This document shows, in pieces, positions 24,076 to 33,124 of a stretch of 64,000 nt of DNA. A model generated the notes under the pieces. That model was not told where the DNA came from. It did no database searches and saw only the letters and a program-made list of their open reading frames with translations. The stretch's first letter is position 1. Each line of letters starts with the position of its first letter. A program made the position numbers and the translations under genes. Source of the DNA: Ancylobacter lacus (GTDB taxonomy: Bacteria > Pseudomonadota > Alphaproteobacteria > Rhizobiales > Xanthobacteraceae); NCBI RefSeq assembly GCF_018390635.1, contig NZ_JAHBGE010000078.1, positions 62,001-126,000 of the forward strand, in the 5' to 3' direction.

Positions 24076-25800
24076 ATGCCATCCGTGCACTCAGATGCCG
24101 CAAGCACGCCCTCGGCTGAGTCGTCCTTGCGCCATGAGACGGTGACGGCCATTCTCCACGGGCTGGGCCATACGGCCTATAGCTGGTCGCTGAACGACGA
24201 TCGTCTGCAGTGGTGCTCCAATGCGCCCCAGGTTCTCGGTCTCGACAACGTCGAATCGGTCCGCTTCGGTCGCGACTTCGAGCGCATGGTGGCGCTGGAC
24301 GCCGGGCATCCCCGCCGTCTGGCGGTGCATGGGGGCCGGCTCGCCGCGCCGGGCGCGAGCGTTGCCTTCGAGACGGTCTATCGCCTTCACCCGACCCGGC
24401 TTGGCGCCGGCTTCTGGGTCGAGGACAAGGGCGTGTGGCTGGCCGGGCCGACCGGGGAGCCGGTGGAAGTGCGGGGCATCGTGCGGCGGCTGGCGGAATC
24501 GTCCGTCGGCTCCGCCCCGGCGGCGGAGGCCTCGCCCGTGGTGCGGCTGGGGCGGGGGGAGGCCGGCTTTCCCTCCAACCGGCAGTATCTCACGCGGGTG
24601 CTGGAACACGGCTTCGCCGACCTCCGGCGGGGCGGCGGCGAGTTCGGCTTCCTGCTCTTCAACATCGACAATGTCAGCAAGCTAAACGACGCCTATGGCT
24701 ATGCCGTGGCCGACGAGATCATCGAGCTCGCCGGTCATCGTCTGCGGGAGGCGGCCGGCACCCACGCGGTGGGGCGGTTCTCCAGCAACAAGTTCGGCAT
24801 TGCGCTGATGGGCGGCTCTTCCGACACCCTGGCGGGCTGCGCCCAGCGCTGCCTGCGGGCCATCGCCGAGCGTCCGCTCCAGAGCACCCGCGGCGCCGTC
24901 GCGATAACCGCGACGGCGGGAGGGGTCTCGGTTCCCCGCCATGCCAGCGACGTGGCGGAGGCGTTCGCCCATGCGTTCGACGCGCTGGAACATGCCAAGT
25001 TCATCGGCCGCGGCAGCTTCTTCGCCTACACCCCCAGCCCGGAGCGCGATGCCCACCGCCGCGCCAATCTGCGGCTGACCGACGACATCGTGCTGGCGCT
25101 GTCGAATCGCGACGTCTGCCTCGCCTACCAGCCGATCGCCCATACGGCGTCCAGGCGGATCGACCTTTACGAGTGCCTCGTGCGCATCCGCGGCGCCGAT
25201 CGCCACCTGCTGAGCGGCGCCGACATCGTGCCCGTGGCGGAGAGGTGCGGCATCATGCACCTGCTCGATCATCGCGTGCTCGAACTCGCGCTGGACACGC
25301 TCGAGGCCAACACGGCGGTACGGCTCTCCGTCAACATCTCGCCGAACACGATCCACGATGCCGGGTGGCTGTCGCTGCTGGAGGCGCGCCGGCGGGTCGG
25401 CGAGCGCCTCACCATCGAAATCACCGAGACCGCGGCGATCCACGATCTCGGCCGCACCCAGCGCTTCGTGAACCGCTTGCACGACTTCGGCTGCAAGGTC
25501 GCGATGGACGATTTCGGCGCGGGCTACACCTCGTTCCGCAATCTTCGCCTGCTCGGCATCGACATGCTGAAGATCGACGGCAGCTTCATCGCCCCGCTGC
25601 TCACCTCGCCGGACGATCAGGCCTTCGTGCGCACATTGCTGTCACTCGCCGCGCATCTCGGCATCACCACCGTGGCCGAATGGGTGCCGGACGAGAAGAC
25701 CGCGGCGCAGCTGCAGGAATGGGGCTGCGATTATCTGCAGGGCGCCGTGATCGGTCTGGCCAGCCCCAGCTCGCCTGTCAACCGCATGGCGGCGTGCTGA
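24076..25800 (+). CDS. c-di-GMP phosphodiesterase, PAS-like / degenerate GGDEF / EAL
   Basis: 574 aa, no membrane segment. Residues about 20-140 look like a PAS sensor (TAYSWSLNDDRLQWCSNAPQVLG). The GGDEF domain (about 175-325) is degenerate: the signature position reads SSNKF (236-240), so it cannot make c-di-GMP. The EAL domain (about 335-570) keeps catalytic residues: E366 in ECL, NISP, EITET, D478-D479 in MDDFGAGYTSF, LKIDGSF, VAEWV and DYLQG. Hydrolysis of c-di-GMP is therefore likely. ATG 24076 is used; GTG 24070 two codons earlier is equally possible. Confidence 0.9.
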   Translation: MPSVHSDAASTPSAESSLRHETVTAILHGLGHTAYSWSLNDDRLQWCSNAPQVLGLDNVESVRFGRDFERMVALDAGHPRRLAVHGGRLAAPGASVAFETVYRLHPTRLGAGFWVEDKGVWLAGPTGEPVEVRGIVRRLAESSVGSAPAAEASPVVRLGRGEAGFPSNRQYLTRVLEHGFADLRRGGGEFGFLLFNIDNVSKLNDAYGYAVADEIIELAGHRLREAAGTHAVGRFSSNKFGIALMGGSSDTLAGCAQRCLRAIAERPLQSTRGAVAITATAGGVSVPRHASDVAEAFAHAFDALEHAKFIGRGSFFAYTPSPERDAHRRANLRLTDDIVLALSNRDVCLAYQPIAHTASRRIDLYECLVRIRGADRHLLSGADIVPVAERCGIMHLLDHRVLELALDTLEANTAVRLSVNISPNTIHDAGWLSLLEARRRVGERLTIEITETAAIHDLGRTQRFVNRLHDFGCKVAMDDFGAGYTSFRNLRLLGIDMLKIDGSFIAPLLTSPDDQAFVRTLLSLAAHLGITTVAEWVPDEKTAAQLQEWGCDYLQGAVIGLASPSSPVNRMAAC

Positions 25801-25917
25801 GGAGGGCGGCTCCTCCGGCCCCCTATCGCTGCGTGCGCCGTATGGCAGGTCCCCGTGGCCGAAGCGGCGCCGCTCGGCCGCGGCGCCACCTCTTCACGTC
25901 CGACGTCGTCCCCGCCT

Positions 25918-26511
25918 TCAGCTTTTCGCGTCGTCCTTGTCGCCGATGCGGTCGAGCCGCTTCTGCATCTCGGCGACCTGCCGCTTCAGTTCGTCGAGGT
26001 CGCCGGAACGCTCGGCCGCCGGAGCCGCCGCCGGAGCCGCAGCCTCTTCCCGTCCATTGGCGCCGGGCAAGAACATCTTGAAGGTGCGGTCGAAGATCTC
26101 CATGTTCCGCCGCACCTGTTCTTCCATCGGCGCGAAGCTGGTGAAGCCGGGCATGCCGAAGGTCTTGAACTGGTCGCGGAACTTCTCCTGCTCGCGGGTG
26201 AAGTTCTCTATGGAGATGTCGAGATAGCGCGGAACCAGCATCTGCATGCTGTCGCCATAGAAACGGATGATCTGGCGCAGGAAATTGATCGGCAGCAGGT
26301 TCTGCCCCTTGCCTTCCTGCTCGAAGATGATCTGCGTCAGGACGGAGTGGGTGATGTCCTCGCTCGTCTTGGCGTCATAGACGACGAAGTCCTCCCCGTT
26401 CTTCACCATCAGAGCGAGGTCCTCAAGCGTGACATAGGTGCTCGTGCCGGTGTTGTAGAGTCGCCGGTTCGCGTATTTCTTGATTGTGACCGGTTCGGTG
26501 GATTTTGCCAT
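25918..26511 (-). CDS. phaR: Polyhydroxyalkanoate synthesis repressor PhaR
   Basis: Regulator of PHB metabolism that binds DNA and PHB granules and represses phasin genes. 197 aa. The DNA-binding N domain is unmistakable ([25 protein letters not shown] to [12 protein letters not shown]), followed by the PHB accumulation domain ([31 protein letters not shown]). The C-terminus has an Ala-rich linker and a short coiled coil ([18 protein letters not shown]) for oligomerisation. Divergent from phaA, a conserved arrangement. Confidence 0.97.
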   Translation of the reverse strand: MAKSTEPVTIKKYANRRLYNTGTSTYVTLEDLALMVKNGEDFVVYDAKTSEDITHSVLTQIIFEQEGKGQNLLPINFLRQIIRFYGDSMQMLVPRYLDISIENFTREQEKFRDQFKTFGMPGFTSFAPMEEQVRRNMEIFDRTFKMFLPGANGREEAAAPAAAPAAERSGDLDELKRQVAEMQKRLDRIGDKDDAKS

Positions 26512-26722
26512 CTATCCTATCGCCTTGGTCGTTTCCCGCGAGAACACTAGGACGTTTCCCGACGCCTCGCCAGAGAGATGTGATCCGCGCGGGGCGGTGC
26601 CCGACCCAACGGGTTCCTACCGCATTGACATCGATCATGCGGGGAAACCACGATGCAGCTACAACCGATCCATAATGGCCGCGTTCGCGGCGACCGGCCG
26701 AAACAGGCGGAGGACGAACCCC

Positions 26723-27901
26723 ATGGCAGACAGCATCGTGATCGTCGGCGCGGCCCGCACGCCCGTCGGCGCCTTCAATGGCACGCTTTCGAGCGTGCCG
26801 GCCCATGAACTCGGAAAGATCGCCATCGCCGCCGCGCTGGAGCGCGCCGGTGTGGCCCCCGGCGATGTGTCGGAAACCATCATGGGGCAGATCCTCACCG
26901 CCGGTGCCGGGCAGAACCCGGCCCGCCAGGCCTCGGTCGCCGCCGGCATTCCGGTGGAAAGCCCGGCCTGGGGCGTCAATCAGCTCTGCGGCTCCGGGCT
27001 GCGGGCGGTGGCGCTGGGCTATCAGGCGATCATGAACGGCGACAGCGAGATCGTCGTCGCCGGCGGCCAGGAATCCATGAGCCAGGCGCCCCACGTCGCG
27101 CATCTGCGCAACGGCACCAAGATGGGCAATCTCGAGCTCGTCGACACCATGATCAAGGACGGGCTGTGGGACGCCTTCAACGGCTACCACATGGGCAACA
27201 CCGCCGAGAACGTCGCCCGCCAGTGGCAGATCACCCGTGACGAGCAGGACAGCTTCGCCGTCGCCTCGCAGAACAAGGCGGAGGCCGCGCAGAAGGCCGG
27301 TCGCTTCAAGGACGAGATCGCCCCGGTGACCATCAGCTCCCGCAAGGGCGACGTGGTGGTGGCCGACGACGAGTATCCCCGCCATGGCACCACCATCGAG
27401 GCGGTCGGCAAGCTGCGTCCCGCCTTCGCCAAGGACGGCAGCGTGACCGCGGGCAACGCCTCCGGCATCAATGACGGCGCCGCCGCGGTGGTGCTGATGA
27501 GCGCGAGCAAGGCCGCCGCGACCGGCCGCACCCCGCTCGCCCGCATCGTCTCCTGGGCGCAGGCCGGCGTCGATCCCGCGGTGATGGGCTCGGGCCCGAT
27601 CCCGGCGTCGCGCCGGGCGCTGGAGAAGGCGGGCTGGACCGTCGCCGACCTCGATCTGGTGGAAGCCAACGAGGCCTTTGCGGCGCAGGCCTGTGCCGTG
27701 AACAAGGACCTCGGCTGGGACACCTCCAAGGTGAACGTGAATGGCGGCGCCATCGCCATCGGGCACCCGATCGGCGCCTCCGGCGCGCGCATCCTCACCA
27801 CGCTGCTGTATGAGATGCAGAAGCGCGACGCCAAGAAGGCCCTTGCGACGCTGTGTATCGGCGGCGGCATGGGCATCGCCATGTGCCTCGAGCGCGACTG
27901 A
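26723..27901 (+). CDS. phaA: Acetyl-CoA acetyltransferase (beta-ketothiolase)
   Basis: Condenses two acetyl-CoA to acetoacetyl-CoA, the first step of PHB synthesis. 392 aa, the same length as classical PhaA. The nucleophile C89 lies in [10 protein letters not shown], the His in [10 protein letters not shown] and the second Cys in [14 protein letters not shown] lies nine bases before the ATG. The 211-base gap to phaR contains a TTGACA at 26625-26630 but no good -10. phaB follows; the synthase gene phaC is not in the window. Confidence 0.96.
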   Translation: MADSIVIVGAARTPVGAFNGTLSSVPAHELGKIAIAAALERAGVAPGDVSETIMGQILTAGAGQNPARQASVAAGIPVESPAWGVNQLCGSGLRAVALGYQAIMNGDSEIVVAGGQESMSQAPHVAHLRNGTKMGNLELVDTMIKDGLWDAFNGYHMGNTAENVARQWQITRDEQDSFAVASQNKAEAAQKAGRFKDEIAPVTISSRKGDVVVADDEYPRHGTTIEAVGKLRPAFAKDGSVTAGNASGINDGAAAVVLMSASKAAATGRTPLARIVSWAQAGVDPAVMGSGPIPASRRALEKAGWTVADLDLVEANEAFAAQACAVNKDLGWDTSKVNVNGGAIAIGHPIGASGARILTTLLYEMQKRDAKKALATLCIGGGMGIAMCLERD

Positions 27902-27912
27902 GGCGGCCTGCC

Positions 27913-27945
27913 GCCACTGCCCGGGCGCGGTTCCCGGGCGGTGGC
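27913..27945 (+). terminator. Hairpin between phaA and phaB
   Basis: 13-bp stem (GCCACTGCCCGGG / CCCGGGCGGTGGC, one G-T pair) with a 7-base loop, 12 bases after phaA. No T run, so it may stabilise the phaA mRNA or set a phaA:phaB ratio rather than stop transcription. Confidence 0.5.
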
Positions 27946-27992
27946 CACGCGCGGGGGTGCGGCCCGATATTCCGGTCAACGCGCCGGTAAAT

Positions 27993-28027
27993 ACGTGCTT
28001 TTCCAGGACGTGCCTTTAAAAGACGTG
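27993..28027 (+). promoter_or_regulatory. Three ACGTG boxes with exact 15-bp period before phaB
   Basis: ACGTG occurs at 27993-27997, 28008-28012 and 28023-28027; the first two extend to ACGTGCTTTT and ACGTGCCTTT. They lie 39-73 bases before the phaB ATG in the AT-richest part of the gap. Regular spacing suggests a repeated protein site or a second pha promoter. Confidence 0.4.
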
Positions 28028-28065
28028 AGCCGGCCAAGGCCGGGAGAAACGCCAAGGGGGGAGTT

Positions 28066-28791
28066 ATGGGTCGAGTTGCGTTGGTCACGGGCGGCACCCG
28101 TGGCATCGGGGCCGCCGTGTGCAAGGCGCTTGCGGCGGGCGGCTATACCGTCGCCGCCAACTATGCGGGCAATGACGAGGCGGCGGCGGCCTTCACCGCG
28201 GAGACGGGCGTCCCGGCCTTCAAATGGGATGTTTCGGATTTTTCCGCCTGCAAGGCGGGAATCGCCGAGGTCGAGGCCAAGCTGGGCCCGGTGGAGGTGC
28301 TGGTGAACAATGCCGGCATCACCCGCGACGGCATGCTGCACAAGATGAGCCCGGAGCAGTGGCACGCGGTCATCAACACCAATCTCAATTCGGTGTTCAA
28401 CATGTGCCGCAATGTGATCGAGGGCATGCGCGAGCGCAGCTTCGGCCGCATCGTCTCGATCTCGTCGATCAACGGCCAGAAGGGCCAGATGGGCCAGACC
28501 AACTATTCCGCCGCCAAGGCCGGCGAGATCGGCTTCAGCAAGGCGCTGGCGCAGGAGAACGCCCGCAAGGGCATCACCGTCAACGTGATCTGTCCCGGCT
28601 ATATCGGCACCGAGATGGTGCGGGCCGTGCCGCAGGACGTGCTGGACAAGCATGTGCTGCCGCAGATTCCGCTCGGCCGCCTCGGCGAGCCCGAAGAGAT
28701 CGCCCGCTGCGTGCTGTTTCTCGTCGCGGATGAGGCCGGGTTCATCACCGGCTCCACGATCACCGCCAATGGTGGCCAGTATCTGATCTGA
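28066..28791 (+). CDS. phaB: Acetoacetyl-CoA reductase
   Basis: NADPH-dependent short-chain dehydrogenase making (R)-3-hydroxybutyryl-CoA for PHB. 241 aa. Cofactor motif VTGGTRGIGAAVCKAL, NNAGITRDGMLHKM, catalytic Ser-Tyr-Lys in SISSINGQKGQMGQTNYSAAK and the TVNVICPGYIGTEMV segment are all typical of PhaB. A GGGGGGAG ribosome site precedes the ATG. Located 164 bases after phaA, with a possible promoter between. Confidence 0.96.
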   Translation: MGRVALVTGGTRGIGAAVCKALAAGGYTVAANYAGNDEAAAAFTAETGVPAFKWDVSDFSACKAGIAEVEAKLGPVEVLVNNAGITRDGMLHKMSPEQWHAVINTNLNSVFNMCRNVIEGMRERSFGRIVSISSINGQKGQMGQTNYSAAKAGEIGFSKALAQENARKGITVNVICPGYIGTEMVRAVPQDVLDKHVLPQIPLGRLGEPEEIARCVLFLVADEAGFITGSTITANGGQYLI

Positions 28792-28952
28792 GGCGTGGCC
28801 GGCGCGGTTTTCTGCCCGCGCCGTCCGTCGCCCGCTTCCGCGGCGGCGACGATCGGGGTACCAGATGGAGCGGCCCGCCGCCGCCTCTGGCCCACCGGCC
28901 GTTGTCGGGCCAGCCGGCGTTCCATCGCTCGCAAAGGCTTCAGCCGCGTTTC

Positions 28953-29843
28953 ATGTCCCGTTCCGCTTCCCGTTCCCTGTCCCGATCCGCCGCGACCGTC
29001 ATCGGCTTCACCGCGATCCTGCTGTGGTCGACGCTGGCGCTGGCTACCTCGGCGACTGGCGCTGTGCCGCCCTTTCTGCTCACCGCCCTGACATTCGCGA
29101 TCGGCGGCGCCGTTGGCGTGGTCGCCGCGGTGGCGCGCGGTGCCGGCGTTGCCGTGCTGCGCCAGCCCTGGCCAGTGTGGCTGCATGGCGTGGGCGGCCT
29201 GTTCGGCTATCATTTTTTCTATTTCTCCGCGCTGAAGCTGGCGCCGCCGGCGGAGGCGGGGCTGATCGCCTATCTCTGGCCGCTGCTCATCGTGCTGCTG
29301 TCGGCGCTGCTGCCGGGCGAGCGGCTGAAGCCGGTCCACATCCTCGGCGCGCTGATGGGGCTGGCCGGCACCGTGGTGCTGCTGGGCAGCAAGGCCGGCG
29401 GCTTTGGCTTTGCCGCGCAGTATCTGCCGGGCTATGGCGCCGCGCTGGCCTGCGCCTTCCTGTGGTCGGGCTATTCCGTGCTGTCCCGGTGGTTCCGCGA
29501 GGTGCCGACCGAGGCGGTGGCCGGCTTCTGCCTCGCCACGGCGGCGCTGTCGGTGCCATGCCATCTGCTGTTCGAGCCGGCGATCTGGCCGGCCGGGGGC
29601 GGGGAGTGGCTGGCGGTGGCGGCGCTGGGGCTCGGCCCGGTGGGCATCGCCTTCTACACCTGGGACATCGGCATGAAGCAGGGCGACATCCGCCTGCTGG
29701 GCATCGCGTCCTATGCCGCGCCGGTGCTCTCCACCCTGCTGCTGGTGGCGGCGGGCTTCGCGACGGCAAGCTGGTCGCTCGTCATCGCCTGCGGCCTCAT
29801 CGTGGGCGGCGCGCTGGTTGCGACTTTGCTGGGGCGGCGCTGA
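28953..29843 (+). CDS. EamA/DMT-superfamily transporter
   Basis: Inner-membrane carrier of 296 aa with ten hydrophobic segments in two EamA repeats. ATVIGFTAILLWSTLALATSATGAVPPFLLTALTFAIGG opens repeat one and resembles the aromatic amino acid exporter YddG group; GIAFYTWDIGMKQGDIRLLGIASYAAPVLSTLLL lies in repeat two. Exact substrate is unknown. ATG 28953 is chosen because upstream in-frame residues are polar and unlike the family. It converges closely (3 bases) on the cupin gene. Confidence 0.85.
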   Translation: MSRSASRSLSRSAATVIGFTAILLWSTLALATSATGAVPPFLLTALTFAIGGAVGVVAAVARGAGVAVLRQPWPVWLHGVGGLFGYHFFYFSALKLAPPAEAGLIAYLWPLLIVLLSALLPGERLKPVHILGALMGLAGTVVLLGSKAGGFGFAAQYLPGYGAALACAFLWSGYSVLSRWFREVPTEAVAGFCLATAALSVPCHLLFEPAIWPAGGGEWLAVAALGLGPVGIAFYTWDIGMKQGDIRLLGIASYAAPVLSTLLLVAAGFATASWSLVIACGLIVGGALVATLLGRR

Positions 29844-29846
29844 GTC

Positions 29847-30302
29847 TCAGCGCCCGGGCGACCAGCCCGGCGCCGCCAGCTCGAACCCGGCGAATTCGAA
29901 GCCGGGGGCGACGGTGCAGCCGACCAGCGTCCATGCGCCGAGGCTTTCCGCGGCCTGCCAGTGCCCCCGCGGCACCACGCGCTGGGGCAGGGCGCCCGTA
30001 GCGAGGTCGGGACCCAGCACGTTCGTCTCCACCGGCCCGGCGGCCTCCGCGGCAAGGCTCAGCGCCAGCGGAGCACCGGCATACCAGTGCCAGACCTCCA
30101 CGGTGTCCACCCGGTGCCAGTGCGACCGCTCCCCCGCCGCCAGCAGGAAGTAGATGGCGGTCGACGCCGCGCGGCCGTCCGCCGTTCGGTGGGTGTCGCG
30201 GAAGGTCTCGCGGAAATGCCCGCCCTCCGGGTGTGGCGCGAGGCCGAGCCGGGCGATGATCTCGGCGGCGGTGGGTGCCGCCGGCTTGGGCGTGGCGGAC
30301 AT
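29847..30302 (-). CDS. Cupin domain protein (DUF985 family)
   Basis: 151-aa cupin resembling the DUF985 family. AAEIIARLGLAPHPEGGHFRETFRD is the family opening; the cupin core contains AIYFLLAAGERSHWHRVDTVEVWHWYAG, with His residues suitable for metal binding, and the closing strands VGCTVAPGFEFAGFELA. Enzymatic activity, if any, is unknown. Its start lies two bases after the gloB stop, so the two are cotranscribed. Confidence 0.88.
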   Translation of the reverse strand: MSATPKPAAPTAAEIIARLGLAPHPEGGHFRETFRDTHRTADGRAASTAIYFLLAAGERSHWHRVDTVEVWHWYAGAPLALSLAAEAAGPVETNVLGPDLATGALPQRVVPRGHWQAAESLGAWTLVGCTVAPGFEFAGFELAAPGWSPGR

Positions 30303-30304
30303 GG

Positions 30305-31078
30305 TCAGCCCCGGAAGCTGTTCTTCAATTCGCGAAGCTGGGTGAACACCGCCCCCGGCGCCGCGCCGGCAAGCCCGATGCGGGCGGCAAGCTCGGGGTC
30401 GTCGGCGTGAAGGAACGGATTGGTCGCCTTCTCCGCGCCGATGGTGGTCGGCACCGTCGGGGTGCCGGCGGCGCGCAGCGCTTCCACCTCGGCGAGACGC
30501 GCGGCCAGCGCGGCGTTGCCGGGCTCGACGCTCGCGGCAAACCGGGCGTTGGACAGGGTGTATTCGTGGCCGCAATAGACCACGATATCGTCGGGCAGCG
30601 CCCGCAGCCGCAGAAGTGACTCCCACAGCACCGGCGCCGGGCATTCGAAGGGGCGGCCGCAGCCCATGGCGAACAGGGTGTCGCCGGAGAACAGCAGGCG
30701 TTCCTCCTCGAACAGGAAGACGACATGGCCCTTGGTATGGCCCGGCGTCTCCATCACCCGGCCCACCAGCGAGCCCACGGCGACCGGGTCGCCATCCACC
30801 ACCGCGAAATCGAGACCTGGAATGGTGTCGCGCTCCGCCTTGGGGCCGATGACGGTGGCGCCGAACCGGTCCTTCAGCGCCAGCACGCCGGCGATATGGT
30901 CGGTGTGGTGGTGGGTGACGAGGATGTGCGTCGGGGTCCACCCTGCGGCATCGAGCGCCGCCAGCACCGGGCCTTCCTCCGGCACGTCCACCACCGCGAC
31001 GGCGTCGGTGGTGGGGTCGCGCAGCAGGACGGCGTAATTGTCGGAAAGGCAGGGAATCAGGCGGATTTCGGCGGCCAT
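30305..31078 (-). CDS. gloB: Hydroxyacylglutathione hydrolase (glyoxalase II)
   Basis: Hydrolyses S-lactoylglutathione to lactate and glutathione, completing methylglyoxal detoxification. 257 aa. The binuclear metal site is complete: THHHTDHIAG, METPGHTKGH, LFSGDTLFAMGCGR and YCGHEYT, with the C-terminal glutathione-binding region ending LRELKNSFRG. ATG 31078 gives the family start MAAEIRLIPCLSDNY. The glyoxalase-like gene at 17127 could supply the first step. Confidence 0.96.
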   Translation of the reverse strand: MAAEIRLIPCLSDNYAVLLRDPTTDAVAVVDVPEEGPVLAALDAAGWTPTHILVTHHHTDHIAGVLALKDRFGATVIGPKAERDTIPGLDFAVVDGDPVAVGSLVGRVMETPGHTKGHVVFLFEEERLLFSGDTLFAMGCGRPFECPAPVLWESLLRLRALPDDIVVYCGHEYTLSNARFAASVEPGNAALAARLAEVEALRAAGTPTVPTTIGAEKATNPFLHADDPELAARIGLAGAAPGAVFTQLRELKNSFRG

Positions 31079-31234
31079 GGCAACTCGTGCTCCGGTGAAC
31101 GAGCCGCGGGACGCTTCCGCATCCCGTCGGCTGGCACGCAATCGGCGGTGCCCCTCCGCCGTAGGATATGCGGCGGCCGCTCCCCAGCCAGCGGCCGCGC
31201 CGTCGTCAGCCCGCGCCCCGTGGGGCGGCGGTGT

Positions 31235-31753
31235 TCAGCGGCATTCCTGGGTCGCGCGATCGACAGCGGCCGAGATGCCGTTCAGCGAGTAGGTGTCGGT
31301 CGTCACATTGCCGCGCCGCGACGTGGTCTTCACCACCGCCGACTGGCCCTTGCGCATGGCATCGACCACCCGCGCCTCTTCCGCGACATTGCGCACCCAG
31401 GCGCCGGTGTCCCGGGTGTAGAGGGTGAAGTTGTTGGTGCCGATCGCCAGCGATGCGTCCGAGCCTTCCTTCAGCGGAAAGCCCGCGATCACGCTGATCT
31501 CGTTCTTGACGTTCTCGGCGGTGCGGGTGCTGATGAAGAAATAGGCAGGGTCGCGGCTGAGCCCCTCGGGCTCACGCTTCTTGGGTTGAGAGAGCGCGTA
31601 GCAGATCTTGCCGGAGCCGGCGGTGTCCACATACACGCCCCAGTCGCCGATCTGCGTGACCAGCTTGGGTGCGGCCTGTGCCGTTGCGAAGGCGGCGCTG
31701 CACATGGTGAGCGCAGCGCCGACGAATGCGGCGCGCACGAGCGGTCGTGCCAT
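31235..31753 (-). CDS. Invasion-associated locus B (IalB) family protein
   Basis: 172-aa periplasmic protein. The signal peptide MARPLVRAAFVGAALTMCSAAFATAQA is followed by the IalB fold: LVTQIGDWGVYVDTAGSGKICYAL, YFFISTRTAENVKNEISVIAGFPLKEGS and the C-terminal STTRRGN-like basic loop ending QECR, with two cysteines likely bridged. The name comes from Bartonella; in free-living alphaproteobacteria the role is unknown. Monocistronic. Confidence 0.88.
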   Translation of the reverse strand: MARPLVRAAFVGAALTMCSAAFATAQAAPKLVTQIGDWGVYVDTAGSGKICYALSQPKKREPEGLSRDPAYFFISTRTAENVKNEISVIAGFPLKEGSDASLAIGTNNFTLYTRDTGAWVRNVAEEARVVDAMRKGQSAVVKTTSRRGNVTTDTYSLNGISAAVDRATQECR

Positions 31754-31955
31754 TCTGGATCTCCCCCGATTTTCTGCTTCGGTAGCAGGACGATGCAGTC
31801 GATTCCCAGTCATGGTTGCTAGGGATATCCGGCGGTGCTGCCGCTGTGAACCCATGGAGCGTTTCTCGGTTTCAGTTGCCGGTAATTTCGCACCCCAATC
31901 CACCTCTATTTTCCCAGCGAGCCGAAATAATGGCCGCGGTGCGGCAGGCTGTGGA

Positions 31956-32336
31956 TCATGGCCGGCGCAGGCGCGCGAGGGCGGCCTCTGCCGCGGTGCG
32001 GTGCTCCGGGCGGATATGGCCGGCGAGCAGCTTGAGGGCGGTGGCGAGCACCGCGGCGTCATCCGTGAACCCGAGCATGGGGAGCAGGTCGGGCACCGCA
32101 TCGGTGGGCATGATGAAATAGGCAAGGGCGCCGAACAGCACGGCGCGCACCTTCACGGGCGTGCGGCTGTCGAGGGCGCAGTAATAGGCGGCGGTGATGT
32201 CGGTGGCGAAGGGAATCCGGCTCGCGACTCCGGCCATCTTTCGCCAGAAACCCGCGCGCACCCGGCTTTCCTCGTCCCCATGAACGTCGTCCAGCCCGAT
32301 CGGGTCATCCGAACCCGGAAAAGCCCCTGCCGCCAT
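31956..32336 (-). CDS. YkvA/DUF1232 family protein
   Basis: 126-aa protein with a DUF1232 domain: DSRTPVKVRAVLFGALAYFIMPTDAVPDLLPMLGFTDDAAVLATAL, containing the characteristic Y-x-x-x-P-x-D-x-x-P-D motif and a weak hydrophobic helix that suggests membrane association. The N-terminal 35 residues are variable. Function unknown. A leftward gene upstream of the IalB gene, 202 bases apart, probably independent. Confidence 0.85.
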   Translation of the reverse strand: MAAGAFPGSDDPIGLDDVHGDEESRVRAGFWRKMAGVASRIPFATDITAAYYCALDSRTPVKVRAVLFGALAYFIMPTDAVPDLLPMLGFTDDAAVLATALKLLAGHIRPEHRTAAEAALARLRRP

Positions 32337-32410
32337 GTGCTAACCTCCGCTGGGCCAGACATGGTCGCGGACGGTGCGGGCCGCAAGCCCGCACGTTCGC
32401 GCGTCGGCCT

Positions 32411-32944
32411 TCACATCAGCGGATAGCTCGCTTCCACCGTGTAGGGGCCGCCCCCGACCGAATCGCGGGAGGAAAAGAGCACGAAACGCGGCACCTCGAA
32501 GGTCGGGCTGCGGAAATAGCCGCGCACGGCGAGATAGTCGGCGACCTGGCGGGGCGGGGTGTTGCGCAGCCGGGCGAGGGTGACATGGGGCCGGAAATTG
32601 CGTCCCTCCGGCGGCAGCCCGACCCGCTTCATCAGCCGCTCCTGTTCCGCCTGCAGCTCCGTCAGCGCGGGATTGGCCTTCACGGCTGCGAAAATGGCGC
32701 GCGGCTTGTGGTTGCCGAACTGGTCGACCCCGTCCAGCGTCAGCTCGAAGCCGAACCGCTCCACCTCGTCGAGCGCGGCGGCGACATCGCGGGCGACGAC
32801 ATGATCGACATCGCCGATGAAGCGCAGGGTGACGTGATAGAATTCCGGATCGATCCAGCGGGCCCCCGGTATGCCGCCGCGCAGCATGGACAGGGTGCCC
32901 GCGATGTCCCGCGGGATTTCGAGGGCGGTGAAAAGCCGCGGCAT
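32411..32944 (-). CDS. thpR: RNA 2',3'-cyclic phosphodiesterase
   Basis: 2H-phosphoesterase (LigT family) of 177 aa acting on cyclic phosphate RNA ends. The two catalytic His-x-Thr motifs are HVTLRF (in EFYHVTLRFIGDVD) and HVTLAR (in NFRPHVTLARLR). The N-terminus MPRLFTALEIPRDIAGTL is typical. ATG 32944 is supported by this; longer frames upstream run into the opposing MOSC promoter. Precedes the DUF1232 gene on the same strand, 74 bases apart. Confidence 0.93.
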   Translation of the reverse strand: MPRLFTALEIPRDIAGTLSMLRGGIPGARWIDPEFYHVTLRFIGDVDHVVARDVAAALDEVERFGFELTLDGVDQFGNHKPRAIFAAVKANPALTELQAEQERLMKRVGLPPEGRNFRPHVTLARLRNTPPRQVADYLAVRGYFRSPTFEVPRFVLFSSRDSVGGGPYTVEASYPLM

Positions 32945-33124
32945 GGCCTGCCTCCATCGGTTCCCGCATGTCCGTCGCGGAGGTCGGTCCCGTCGGTTTC
33001 GCGGACACGCGGCGGGATACCGGAATTCATACGGATTCGCCCGGCGAGGGAAAGCCCCCGGCCGAAGCGTCGGAAGGCGCCGGCGAGGCTGACGTCGCGC
33101 ATGCGAGGCGATAGACTGCCGGCC

